A stretch of DNA of 64,000 nucleotides from contig JAIXQA010000075.1 of assembly GCA_027485915.1 (NCBI GenBank), positions 120,431 to 184,430 on the forward strand. Reading direction: 5' to 3'. Shown in pieces: positions 53,028-61,425 of the stretch; position 1 is the first letter of the stretch, and each line of letters starts with the position of its first letter. Origin of the DNA: Alphaproteobacteria bacterium. Lineage in GTDB: Bacteria; Pseudomonadota; Alphaproteobacteria; Caulobacterales; Aquidulcibacteraceae. The notes under the pieces were generated by a model. That model saw only the letters and a list, made by a program, of their open reading frames with translations, was not told the origin of the DNA and did not search any database. Both the position numbers and the translations under genes were made by a program.

Positions 53028-54010
53028 AGTTTAAGCTTCGGCCTTTGACGGCTTTGGCTTTAGGTTTGGGTGTGGTCGGCTTGGCGCAAGTCGGCCGCGT
53101 TGCGTTTGACGCTACCAACGCCATGGCTGCAGGCGAGCCTGCAAAGAAGGAGGCTGCAGCGCCAGCTGCGCCTGCCGAAGGTACGGCCGCCGCTGGTGCG
53201 CCTAAGGCTGGCCCGCCTATGTGTCTGCCTGTCGATTTGGCTAAGGAAGCCGGCATTAGTGCGGCTGAATTCCGCTTGCTGCAAACCTTGCAAGAGCGTC
53301 GCCAGACGCTGGACACGCGCGAGCGCGATATCGTGACTCGTGAAAATCTGCTGGCAACAACTGACGCGAAAATCCAAGAGCGAATGAATGCGTTGAAGGC
53401 CGTTGAAGGCAATCTTCAAAAACTATTGGGCCAAGTCGATGATTTGGAATCTCAGCGCATCACGTCGCTTGTCCGCGTCTACGAGAAGATGAAACCCAAA
53501 GATGCTGCGGCTGTTTGGGAAGGTTTAGACACCGAAGTCTTGTTGAAAATCGCTCAGAAAATGAAAGAGCAGCCACTCTCGCTCATTCTGGCAAAAATGT
53601 CGCCAGAGCGCGCCCGAGAGGTCACGCGGCGTTTGGCAGAAATTGATGCACCAGCTCTGCCTGTGATGGCCGGCAATCCACCAGCCGCGCCCCTTAATGC
53701 AGCTACCCCCGCCGCCCCTGCCGCTACGCCCCCTGCGGCGAAGGCACCCGCGGCCAAGGCCCCCCCTGCGAAGGCACCTGGCCAGCAAGCGGCCTTGAAT
53801 AATCAAGCTAAAGGTGGTCCTACCCCTAAGGGTTCCGCGGCAGCAAATGCAGCCTTGGACGCAAAAGGAGCTGGCCCAGCTGGTGCTGGTCCAACCACAC
53901 CGCGCGCGCCAACCCCTAAAGCCCCCAATAATCCATCAACCCCACAGCCTGCTGCAAAGGCAGCAAGTGGACAGGCCCCAGCAGATCCAGCACAACGACC
54001 AAAGGCCTAA
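53024..54010 (+). CDS. MotE/PflI-like bitopic protein with MgtE_N-type fold and Pro/Ala tail
   Basis: 328 aa from the ATG at 53024 that overlaps the previous stop (ATGA). Membrane helix or signal (LTALALGLGVVGLAQVG), Ala-rich spacer, a coiled coil (LLQTLQERRQTLDTRERDIVTRENLLATTDAKIQERMNALK), then MKPKDAAAVWEGLDTEVLLKIAQKMKEQPLSLILAKMSPERAREVTRRLA, as in MotE and MgtE_N proteins. The last 110 residues are Pro/Ala/Lys repeats (AAKAPAAKAPPAKAPG). In Caulobacter a single-pass Pro-rich protein, PflI, places the flagellum, and a similar layout is seen here; homology could not be tested. A terminator overlaps the stop. Confidence 0.75.
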   Translation: MKFKLRPLTALALGLGVVGLAQVGRVAFDATNAMAAGEPAKKEAAAPAAPAEGTAAAGAPKAGPPMCLPVDLAKEAGISAAEFRLLQTLQERRQTLDTRERDIVTRENLLATTDAKIQERMNALKAVEGNLQKLLGQVDDLESQRITSLVRVYEKMKPKDAAAVWEGLDTEVLLKIAQKMKEQPLSLILAKMSPERAREVTRRLAEIDAPALPVMAGNPPAAPLNAATPAAPAATPPAAKAPAAKAPPAKAPGQQAALNNQAKGGPTPKGSAAANAALDAKGAGPAGAGPTTPRAPTPKAPNNPSTPQPAAKAASGQAPADPAQRPKA

Positions 54011-54025
54011 TTTAGGGCCTTTTTG
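54001..54025 (+). terminator. Rho-independent terminator after the fliL-fliM unit
   Basis: AAAGGCC, loop TAATTTAG, GGCCTTTTT: seven-pair stem and T run, with the TAA stop of the MotE-like gene in the loop. It separates fliL-fliM-DUF6468-motE from the next gene. Confidence 0.8.
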
Positions 54026-54048
54026 CCTCTGCCACGCACCACAGGCTG

Positions 54049-54064
54049 GTAAGGGGAACTTAAC
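54049..54064 (+). promoter_or_regulatory. CtrA-like box (one mismatch)
   Basis: GTAAGGGGAACTTAAC has one change from TTAA-N7-TTAAC. It is 86 bp before the giant exported protein. Weak, as only one half-site is perfect. Confidence 0.35.
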
Positions 54065-54149
54065 CGGATTCAGGCATAAGCGGATTTCTCCAAAAACTGG
54101 GCCAGACGTGGCTTAGCGGTGGGAATAAGAGATCTGACTTAGAGACCAG

Positions 54150-57100
54150 ATGGCCAAATTGCGTCGGTTACTTGCTTATGTTGTCTGCGTGGCGCTCGCG
54201 TCACCGCCGATAGCCTATGGCCAAAATGCCGCGCCTGCTGGTGGAAATGCCCCGGTAGCCCTGCAAGGCCTCAAAGGGGTAAAGCTCTCTGCGAGCCAAG
54301 ATGCCACCTATGCACGTCTGTTAATCGCTTGGCCCGCGGGCACTAATCTTTCTGCCACAGTCGTGGCTACGCCCAACAATGGCCTAGCCATGATCCGTTT
54401 GCCACGGGCGATTGAAGCAGATCCAACCGCCTATGCCTCCGGGGCTCCAGAGTTTGTAGCCTCTGCCGCTTTGAGCAATGACAAGCGTACCATACGCGTG
54501 GCGCTTCTTCAGCCCACACGTGTCGTCACCAGCCGCGTTGGCAATGTGCAGGCCTTTGACTTTGTTTTGGCCAACGCCGAAGCGCCGCCGCCCTATGATG
54601 GGGAGCCCAAGGCACTAGCCTCTGCCGACTCGCAAGCTAAGGCAGGCGAGGGTGGGGCGAGCGACGGGTCTGGTCCGCCGAAGAAGATGATCAATGGTGC
54701 CGCGCCAATTGGTGCACCAAAGATACAAGTAGATGTATTTGAAGCGAAAGAATTCACCCGCCTGCGCCTGTCGCGGATCGGGAACCAGTTTCCTTTGCCC
54801 GCTCATGGCTATGCCCGCCGGGGAGATCGACTTGCGATTGCACTGCCTGGCAAGTTTGCTTTTGACACAGCCGCCATTCGCAACCGCCCCCCTGCACGGA
54901 TTGAAGATGCCGCGCGCTATAATTCCGATACAGATTCGTCATTCTTGCTTGACGTGGCGCCGGGCAGTGTCGTGCGACATAGCCGCGATGGTAATGCAAT
55001 TCTGATCGATATTCTGCCGGAGGGGGCAAACCCAGACACGATCGAGGCCTTGCAGCAAGAGGCTGGTGACAAGATCGGTTCACCGGAGCCAAAATCTGTG
55101 GCGGGGAAGGCGGCTTCGAAACAAGCACCCAAGGCAGGTGCGCCAGATGCAGGCGCGCCCTTAGATGATGGCGCGCAAGCTGAAGCCAGTGAAATGGATG
55201 CGGAAGCACTGTTAACGCAGCGACCAGATCCTGCTCCAACGGGCCGCGTCCGTATGAGCAGCGGCATGGTCGGGAAAGAATTGCAGCTCGAATTTGCCTT
55301 TGAAGCGCCAGCGCCCGCAGTCATTTATCGCCGAGGCGATTCCATTTACGCGCTGTTTGCGACTTCCGCTGAAATGGATATTGGCCGGGTCCCAAGCGGC
55401 AAATATGTGACCCGGATGGAGCGAGTCCGTGGCGAGGGCGTATCCGGCGTGCGCATTGTTGCGCCGCCAGAAGTGCAGGTTATCCCGACATCAATTGGGC
55501 CTAAATGGAAACTCGTCTTGTCGCCGCAAAGGCAAACGGCCTCGCGTTCCATCGGCCTCGTTCGCGAGCAGGCCTTGGATGGAACCTCGCGGGTGAAGGC
55601 GTTGGTGCCAGATGGTGCAGCCACTGGCGTGCTGACTGACCCCGAAGTGGGCGACACCATATTGGTGGGGCTCGCTCTTGGACCCGTCAGCAACTTGGCG
55701 GCACAGCGGTCGTACTTGGAAGCTGTCTTACCTGAAACTTATCATGGTCTTGTGGTTGCACCTCGGACCGATGACTTTGAATTACGCCGCGATGTTGATG
55801 GCTTTGTATTGGTTCGGCCCGAAGGTATGGCGTTGTCGGGCCTTACGGGATCGGACGAAATGGAAGCTGGCGCGGCAGTTGCCCCTGGCTTTATTGACTT
55901 CAAGTCATGGCAGTTGGGGCCAAAGGCCGATTTTACCAATAACCTCAATAAATTACGGCGCAAAGCTGCGATTGAACTGGGCGATACCAATAATAAGATT
56001 ACCGCTCGTGTTGATTTGGCGCGCTTCCTTGTGGCTTGGGACTTGGGTGCTGAAGCGTCGGGTGTCATCCGTCAATTGCGGTCAGACGTGCCCGCCCTGG
56101 AGCGCTCGCCAGAGCTTTTGGCCCTTGAGGGCATTGCAACTCTTATGGGTGGACATGGCAAAGCGGCTTTAGATTTGTTGAGCGAGCCCGAAATCGCAGA
56201 AGATCCAGCCGCACAATTATGGGCGGGGCTGGCTGCCCAAATGAGTGGTAATCCCAGTGAAGCCCGTGTCCGCTTTGAGCGCGGCAAAACCGCGTTGCAG
56301 AATTTTGAGCCTGAGTATCGCGCGCGCTTCAATATTGCGAATGGCAATGCGGCTTTGGAGATGGGCGATGGTGCCTTGGCATCAATGGCGGCCACCAGCG
56401 CACAACGTGAAGCCCAGAACAGCCTAACCCAATTGCAGGCCGCCCTTTTGGCAGCTCGGGCCATGGGGGCAACTGGGCGCGTCAATGAAGCGCTGGTCGC
56501 CCTGACAAAATTGGCGAGTGCGCCAGACCGTGAAATTGCTGCGCGTGCTGCTTATGAAAAGGCCAATCTTGGTGAGTCGAGCGGCAAGATCCCCCCGATA
56601 GAATCGATCAAGGCTCTTGATGCGCTGCGTTATAGTTGGCGCGGGGATGATTTAGAGCTCGATATTCTGCGCCGCTTGGGTGGCCTCTATATTCAAGCAG
56701 GCGATATTCGCTCAGGCTTGACCACAATGGCGAGTGCATCGACCTTGCGGCCTGACTTGCCCGCAGCACGGCGTTTGCGTGATGATCTGTTCCAGCAATT
56801 CAAGTTCTTATTCTTGGAAGGTGGTGCGGATGGCATGGACCCAATCCAAGCCTTGGCACTCTTTTATGACTTCCGCAATTTGGCCCCGATTGGCCCGGAT
56901 GGAGACCGGATGGTGCGAGGCTTGGCTGAGCGGCTCGTTGCGCTCGACCTATTGCCCCAGGCAACCCAATTGCTGCAGCACCAAGTCGATAAGCGGTTAG
57001 AAGGCTTCTCGAAGTCTCAGGTCGCAACCGATCTGGCCGCCCTCTATCTGATGGACCGTCGTCCCGAAGATGCCTTACGCGCGATTTGGAACAGCCGCGT

Positions 57101-57926
57101 ATCTCTTTTGCCAGAACCGCTGAACGAGCAACGCCGCTTGATCGAAGCAGCAAGCCTAGCCGAACTCGGTCGCAAAGATCATGCGCTTGAGACGATTGAG
57201 TTTGACGATTCTCCCGATGCCGCCCGGGTGCGGACCGAAATCTATATGCGTGCGGGCGATTGGCCAAATGCGGCGGCGAATGCGCGGGCTTCGCTGCCTC
57301 CAGCCCGGGCTAATTTGACTCCGGAAGATGCCGGTGAAGTTTTGCGGGTAGCCGTGGCCCAAGCCATGGCACGCGAAGATGGCTTTAATCGTGGATTGGT
57401 TCGCACCCACGGCCCTGCCATGAGCAAAAGTGCTTATGCTGAAGCCTTTAAGGTCGTAACCGATACGGCCATTCCCTCAAGCGCTGCCTTGCAATCGGCT
57501 GTAAAAATCGCCACCGGTGGCTCGCCCTATGATGGGCTGATGCGTCGTTTGCGCGACCGATTGAACCAGATCGAAGCGCCGACCGATGCCCAAACTGCCC
57601 AAGCCGCCAACGCCAATGGCCCCACCGATGGCAACCCGAATGGCCGTTTAAGCGCGGCCCTGCTTTCAGTTCTTCCAAAAGCCCTGCAGCCTGACGCAGC
57701 ACCCAAGCAAGAAGCACCACTCTTGCCAGACGTTCGCCCAAGCTTGCCGCCACAACGATCGCCAGCCGTGGCCTCCGCACCACAGCGTGCCCCGGTGCGT
57801 CCGGCCAATGCGGCACCAAAGACGGCGCAAAATCAAACTAAAGCGAAAGCACCGGCCCGACCAGCTGCTCGCGCTGGAGTCGATGCGCCCCGCGATCCCC
57901 CGCCTGCACCTGTTGTCGGTCGCTAG
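54150..57926 (+). CDS. Large exported tetratricopeptide-type protein in the flagellar region
   Basis: 1258 aa with a signal peptide (LLAYVVCVALASPPIAYG). The first 350 residues are strand-rich, with ARLLIAWPAGTNLSATVVATPNNGLAMIRLPRAIEAD and TRLRLSRIGNQFPLPAHGYARRGDRLAIALPG, which look like repeated AMIN-like modules. From about residue 600 it is helical with tetratricopeptide-like repeats (ELGDTNNKITARVDLARFLVAWDLGAEASGVIRQL; ALQNFEPEYRARFNIANGNAALEMGDGALA). The end is Pro/Ala-rich. It may bind peptidoglycan or flagellar parts in the periplasm; no named function. Converges with fliP by 4 bp. Confidence 0.75.
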   Translation: MAKLRRLLAYVVCVALASPPIAYGQNAAPAGGNAPVALQGLKGVKLSASQDATYARLLIAWPAGTNLSATVVATPNNGLAMIRLPRAIEADPTAYASGAPEFVASAALSNDKRTIRVALLQPTRVVTSRVGNVQAFDFVLANAEAPPPYDGEPKALASADSQAKAGEGGASDGSGPPKKMINGAAPIGAPKIQVDVFEAKEFTRLRLSRIGNQFPLPAHGYARRGDRLAIALPGKFAFDTAAIRNRPPARIEDAARYNSDTDSSFLLDVAPGSVVRHSRDGNAILIDILPEGANPDTIEALQQEAGDKIGSPEPKSVAGKAASKQAPKAGAPDAGAPLDDGAQAEASEMDAEALLTQRPDPAPTGRVRMSSGMVGKELQLEFAFEAPAPAVIYRRGDSIYALFATSAEMDIGRVPSGKYVTRMERVRGEGVSGVRIVAPPEVQVIPTSIGPKWKLVLSPQRQTASRSIGLVREQALDGTSRVKALVPDGAATGVLTDPEVGDTILVGLALGPVSNLAAQRSYLEAVLPETYHGLVVAPRTDDFELRRDVDGFVLVRPEGMALSGLTGSDEMEAGAAVAPGFIDFKSWQLGPKADFTNNLNKLRRKAAIELGDTNNKITARVDLARFLVAWDLGAEASGVIRQLRSDVPALERSPELLALEGIATLMGGHGKAALDLLSEPEIAEDPAAQLWAGLAAQMSGNPSEARVRFERGKTALQNFEPEYRARFNIANGNAALEMGDGALASMAATSAQREAQNSLTQLQAALLAARAMGATGRVNEALVALTKLASAPDREIAARAAYEKANLGESSGKIPPIESIKALDALRYSWRGDDLELDILRRLGGLYIQAGDIRSGLTTMASASTLRPDLPAARRLRDDLFQQFKFLFLEGGADGMDPIQALALFYDFRNLAPIGPDGDRMVRGLAERLVALDLLPQATQLLQHQVDKRLEGFSKSQVATDLAALYLMDRRPEDALRAIWNSRVSLLPEPLNEQRRLIEAASLAELGRKDHALETIEFDDSPDAARVRTEIYMRAGDWPNAAANARASLPPARANLTPEDAGEVLRVAVAQAMAREDGFNRGLVRTHGPAMSKSAYAEAFKVVTDTAIPSSAALQSAVKIATGGSPYDGLMRRLRDRLNQIEAPTDAQTAQAANANGPTDGNPNGRLSAALLSVLPKALQPDAAPKQEAPLLPDVRPSLPPQRSPAVASAPQRAPVRPANAAPKTAQNQTKAKAPARPAARAGVDAPRDPPPAPVVGR

Positions 57927-58741
57927 CCCGGCGGCACGGCCCTAAAACTTTGCACAAGGCTTTCAGCAACCAAGCGCCAGCCATCCACCAGTACGAAGAA
58001 GATTAGCTTAAACGGCAGCGATACAACGACCGGTGGCAACATCATCATGCCCATCGCCATCAAAAGCGATGCCACAACCAGATCAATTACCAAAAACGGC
58101 ACGAACAAGAGAAACCCGATCTCAAAGGCACGCCGCAATTCGGAAATCATAAAGGCCGGCGTGACCACGCGCATCGGTAACGCTTGCGCATTTTGTGGGG
58201 TCGGGATGCGAGCTAGACGGATAAAAAGCTCAAGGTCTTTTTCGCGTGTCTGTGCCAACATGAATTGTTTCAAGGGCTCGGTTGCGCGCGGCCAGGCTTG
58301 CTCCATCGTCACCTCTTGCTTGGTCAGAGGGGCAATGCCCTCATTCCAACTCCGCTCAAACGTCGGCTGCATGATGAAGGCAGTCAGAAACAGCGCGAGC
58401 GAGACCATCACCGCATTGGGAGGCGCTTGTTGTAGGCCGATGGCCGTCCGTAACAAGGACAATACCACGACGATCCTTACGAAGCTCGTCGTCATAATCA
58501 CGACGGAAGGGGCGAGTGAAAGAACAGTGATCAGCGCAACCGTCTGAACAACACGCTCGGTCAACCCAGTCCCAGTTCCTAAGTCCAGATTGATGCTCTG
58601 CGCCATAGCGGTGGCAACCCCCAGCATAGAGGCACCCATCGCGCACACAAAAATAATCAGCCAACGCTGAAGAAGGCGCTTTAGCTCTGCCTTAGATTGG
58701 CCGTGAGCGGGCGAGGCTTTCTGCGGGGCTTTGGGCTTCAT
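57923..58741 (-). CDS. fliP: Flagellar export apparatus protein FliP
   Basis: 272 aa. N-terminal signal-like helix (WLIIFVCAMGASMLGVATAMA), then GTGTGLTERVVQTVALITVLSLAPSVVIMTTSFVRIVVVLSLLRTAIGLQQAPPNAVMVSLALFLTAFIM and the late VVTPAFMISELRRAFEIGFLLFVPFLVIDLVVASLLMAMGMMMLPPVVVSLPFKLIFFVLVDGW. Core of the export gate. The first 25 residues are a basic leader. 4-bp overlap with fliO upstream. Confidence 0.96.
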   Translation of the reverse strand: MKPKAPQKASPAHGQSKAELKRLLQRWLIIFVCAMGASMLGVATAMAQSINLDLGTGTGLTERVVQTVALITVLSLAPSVVIMTTSFVRIVVVLSLLRTAIGLQQAPPNAVMVSLALFLTAFIMQPTFERSWNEGIAPLTKQEVTMEQAWPRATEPLKQFMLAQTREKDLELFIRLARIPTPQNAQALPMRVVTPAFMISELRRAFEIGFLLFVPFLVIDLVVASLLMAMGMMMLPPVVVSLPFKLIFFVLVDGWRLVAESLVQSFRAVPPG

Positions 58742-59064
58742 TGGGGATTGCCTGTGACTGAAGGAACAGCGAGCTGATCGGGAATGGCAATGTCTGGGTC
58801 GACGGGCTTGGAACTAAGTGTGCTCGCCCCGGTGGGGGAGACCAAAACCAGATGCTCTTGGTCATCGCACTGGATGAGGATGGCACGAGTCCGCCCGGCA
58901 TCCAGCCACAATTGTTCAACCAGCTTCAGTCGCCCCTTGGTCAGGCGGGGCATTTGGCCTTGCATCAACCCATAACGTCGGGCCAACCAGGCTGCTCCAA
59001 GCAATAGGCCCAGCGTAAACGCGAGGGCAGCCGCTGCCCGAACAAGGTCCAAGAAAAATTCCAT
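58738..59064 (-). CDS. fliO: Flagellar biosynthesis protein FliO
   Basis: 108 aa with one helix near the N-terminus (AAAALAFTLGLLLGAAWLARRY), then RLTKGRLKLVEQLWLDAGRTRAILIQCDDQEHLVLVSPTGASTLS, a FliO-type cytoplasmic domain. It stabilises FliP during gate assembly. Its start lies on the minus strand of the CtrA-controlled gap with flgB. Overlaps fliP by 4 bp. Confidence 0.85.
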   Translation of the reverse strand: MEFFLDLVRAAAALAFTLGLLLGAAWLARRYGLMQGQMPRLTKGRLKLVEQLWLDAGRTRAILIQCDDQEHLVLVSPTGASTLSSKPVDPDIAIPDQLAVPSVTGNPQ

Positions 59065-59145
59065 TGGTCAGCCCTCTATCCTAGATGCCATACCACCCAG
59101 TTTGCGCGCGCTTGTGCTCGTGTAATCCCGCGTCACCCGCTCCGG

Positions 59146-59161
59146 TTAATCAAAAGTTAAC
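59146..59161. promoter_or_regulatory. CtrA box 1 between fliO and flgB
   Basis: TTAATCAAAAGTTAAC is an exact TTAA-N7-TTAAC. In Caulobacter the divergent fliOP and flgBC-fliE units are CtrA class II genes. Confidence 0.8.
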
Positions 59162-59179
59162 AAAAGGCCTTCATAGTTC

Positions 59180-59195
59180 TTAATCAGTGCTTAAC
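59180..59195. promoter_or_regulatory. CtrA box 2 between fliO and flgB
   Basis: TTAATCAGTGCTTAAC is a second exact TTAA-N7-TTAAC, 34 bp after box 1. All three perfect boxes in the window share TTAATCA at the 5' half. Confidence 0.8.
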
Positions 59196-59243
59196 CATGA
59201 TCACTTCATCATTACAGATGCGAAGAATCGCAAGGATCAGGTC

Positions 59244-59687
59244 ATGGGCATCACCGACACGCCATTTTTTAACGTTTTGCGCGAACGTATGGGCTTTCTG
59301 AATGAACGTCAGAAGCTTTTGGCTGAAAATGTCGCCAACGCGTCCACACCTAAATATGTGCCGCGTGATTTGGATGGTCGCGCGTTCGCCGATGCAATTG
59401 CGCGTCAAATGCCACAAGCGCGTAGCGGACTAGCAGGGGCGGCACCTTTGGCCCCGGTCAAAATGGCGGCAACGCGGGCAGGCCATCTTGATGGGGGGGC
59501 ACCCGCGGCAGGGTCTGGCCGTGCGATCAAGGCACCTGACAGCGAGGTTACCCTCGATGGCAATGCGGTGGTCTTGGAAGAACAAATGATCAAAGTGGCC
59601 GATACGCGCATGAATTATGACGCGGCTCTAGGTCTCTATCAAAAAGGTCTGCAATTGATGCGCTTGGCATCGCGTAAGCCGCAATAG
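59244..59687 (+). CDS. flgB: Flagellar proximal rod protein FlgB
   Basis: 147 aa from the ATG at 59244 with AAGGATCAGGTC before it. The track start at 59187 lies inside CtrA box 2 and is rejected. MGITDTPFFNVLRERMGFLNERQKLLAENVANASTPKYVPRDLD is the rod signature, and the C-terminus LEEQMIKVADTRMNYDAALGLYQKGLQLMRLA is typical. First gene of flgB-flgC-fliE. Confidence 0.93.
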   Translation: MGITDTPFFNVLRERMGFLNERQKLLAENVANASTPKYVPRDLDGRAFADAIARQMPQARSGLAGAAPLAPVKMAATRAGHLDGGAPAAGSGRAIKAPDSEVTLDGNAVVLEEQMIKVADTRMNYDAALGLYQKGLQLMRLASRKPQ

Positions 59688-59698
59688 GAAGATAAGCC

Positions 59699-60112
59699 AT
59701 GTCAGATATGAATGCTGCGCTCAATGTTGCTGCTTCCGGCCTTCGCGCTCAAACCGCGCGAATGAAGGTGATTGCGGAAAACATCGCCAATGCGAATTCA
59801 ACCGCGCCCAATCCAGGGGCCGATCCCTATCAGCGCAAAGTCAGCGTATTTGGCCAAGTTCTCAATCGCGAGAATGGTACCACGGAAGTCAAAATGACGA
59901 AGGTCCAGCGGGATACTTCTGATTTCCGTTTGCGCTATGACCCAACCCATCCCGGTGCCAATGCCGAGGGCTATGTGAAATTGCCGAACGTCAACACGTT
60001 GATTGAAAGCCTCGACATGCGTGAGGCTCAGCGTGCCTATGAAGCCAACCTCAATGTCGTTGAAAGCGCGCGGGCGATGATGTCGCGCACGCTGGATCTC
60101 TTGCGCCGCTAA
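59699..60112 (+). CDS. flgC: Flagellar proximal rod protein FlgC
   Basis: 137 aa: MNAALNVAASGLRAQTARMKVIAENIANANST at the start, YDPTHPGANAEGYVKLPNVNTLIESLDMREAQRAYEANLNVVESARAMMSRTLDLLRR at the end. Both match FlgC closely. It lies 11 bp after flgB, 28 bp before fliE. Confidence 0.96.
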   Translation: MSDMNAALNVAASGLRAQTARMKVIAENIANANSTAPNPGADPYQRKVSVFGQVLNRENGTTEVKMTKVQRDTSDFRLRYDPTHPGANAEGYVKLPNVNTLIESLDMREAQRAYEANLNVVESARAMMSRTLDLLRR

Positions 60113-60140
60113 GCGCGTTTTTTCAGGAGAAACCTGAGCC

Positions 60141-60449
60141 ATGAATTCTGCTGCTCTTCTGGCTGCCAAAGCCTATGGTGCTGCCGCTGGTGGTGCCGCC
60201 CCCAGCACGGGACCTGCCATCGCAGATACCAATTTCAATTTTTCAGCCATGTTGGCCCAACAAGTCTCCTCCACCGTAGAGGCAACCAAGGCGGCAGAAA
60301 CCCAAGCCGCGCAAGCGGTGACAGGCAAGGCTGAAATGGTCGATGTCGTGACAGCTGTTGCCGCTGCCGAAGTGCAGATGGAAACCATGCTGGCTTTCCG
60401 CGATCAGGCGATCCAAGCCTATCAGGAAATCATGCGGATGCCGATCTAG
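60141..60449 (+). CDS. fliE: Flagellar hook-basal body complex protein FliE
   Basis: 102 aa. Ala-rich N-terminus, then FSAMLAQQVSSTVEATKAAETQAAQAVTGKAEMVDVVTAVAAAEVQMETMLAFRDQAIQAYQEIMRMPI, which is the FliE signature end. It links the MS-ring to the rod. RBS AGGAGAAACCTGAGCC. Last gene of the flgBC-fliE operon. Confidence 0.95.
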   Translation: MNSAALLAAKAYGAAAGGAAPSTGPAIADTNFNFSAMLAQQVSSTVEATKAAETQAAQAVTGKAEMVDVVTAVAAAEVQMETMLAFRDQAIQAYQEIMRMPI

Positions 60450-60516
60450 CTCTAAGTGCCCGCCAAACCTGTGTGGCAAACTTGTATCTCCAGCCAATCT
60501 AGCCCAGATCAGGCGC

Positions 60517-61425
60517 ATGAGCAGAAGTTTGATCTATGGTGATATTCCCACCGGGCTGGTTGATATGCCGCACGATGGCGTGCAGGTTTCGCCGCTGCAT
60601 CCGGGCGCTGTCACCTTGGACGCCCTGAAAGAAGGCTCTTATTCCGGCCTCGTGATGCGGGCACCTTCCAATACGATTGAGCGCCGACATGAAATCGCTT
60701 TGGCACTGCGCGCACTGGCACCGGGTTCCCCCCTCACGATTTTGGCCCCAAAAGATAAGGGCGGCACCCGCCTCGCGAAAGACTTGCAGGGCTTTGGCGT
60801 AAGGGTGTCAGACCAGCCGAAACGTCATCACCGCATCTGCCAAGGCACGCGTCCAGAGGCCATCCGACACATCGAAGAGGCCTTGGCGGAAGGCGGGTTG
60901 CGCCCCTTACCTGACCTCGGCATTTGGGGGCAGCCGGGCCTCTTTAGCTGGGATCGTATCGATGCAGGCACCCAAGCTTTGATGGACGCCTTACCGGCTT
61001 TGTCCGGGAGGATCGCCGATTTTGGGTGTGGGGCGGGGGTGTTATCTCGCTTTGTTTTACAAAGCCCCAAGGTCACCGCGGTAACCGGCTTTGACCTTGA
61101 TCGACGCGCGATTGCAGCAGCCCATAAGACCATAGCCGATCCGCGCTTTTCCAGCGTCTGGGTCGATCTTGTTGCCGAAGGAACAGGCGAGCAAACGTTC
61201 GATGCCATCGTGATGAATCCACCATTTCACCGCGCCGGGATCGAAGATCAGACCCTGGGGATGGCGATGATTGGCCGCGCCGCTGAGGCTTTGCGCCCCG
61301 GGGGCACCCTCTGGCTAACTGCCAACCGTCACCTGCCTTATGAAGCTGTTTTGAAAGCGCGCTTTGCCAGCTTCACCCTGAAATCTGAAGTGCAGGGCTT
61401 CAAAGTTTATCAGGCGATCCGATGA
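60517..61425 (+). CDS. rsmC: Class I methyltransferase, RsmC-like
   Basis: 302 aa from the ATG at 60517 (MSRSLIYGDI); the track ORF start lies inside fliE. A degenerate N-terminal methyltransferase-like half precedes the active C-terminal half: IADFGCGAGVLSRFVL (motif I), TGFDLDRRAI, and the catalytic MNPPFH, then LRPGGTLWLTANRHLPYE. RsmC makes m2G1207 of 16S rRNA. RBS is weak. Its stop overlaps the next pseudouridine synthase start by 4 bp, making an rRNA-modification pair. Confidence 0.88.
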   Translation: MSRSLIYGDIPTGLVDMPHDGVQVSPLHPGAVTLDALKEGSYSGLVMRAPSNTIERRHEIALALRALAPGSPLTILAPKDKGGTRLAKDLQGFGVRVSDQPKRHHRICQGTRPEAIRHIEEALAEGGLRPLPDLGIWGQPGLFSWDRIDAGTQALMDALPALSGRIADFGCGAGVLSRFVLQSPKVTAVTGFDLDRRAIAAAHKTIADPRFSSVWVDLVAEGTGEQTFDAIVMNPPFHRAGIEDQTLGMAMIGRAAEALRPGGTLWLTANRHLPYEAVLKARFASFTLKSEVQGFKVYQAIR

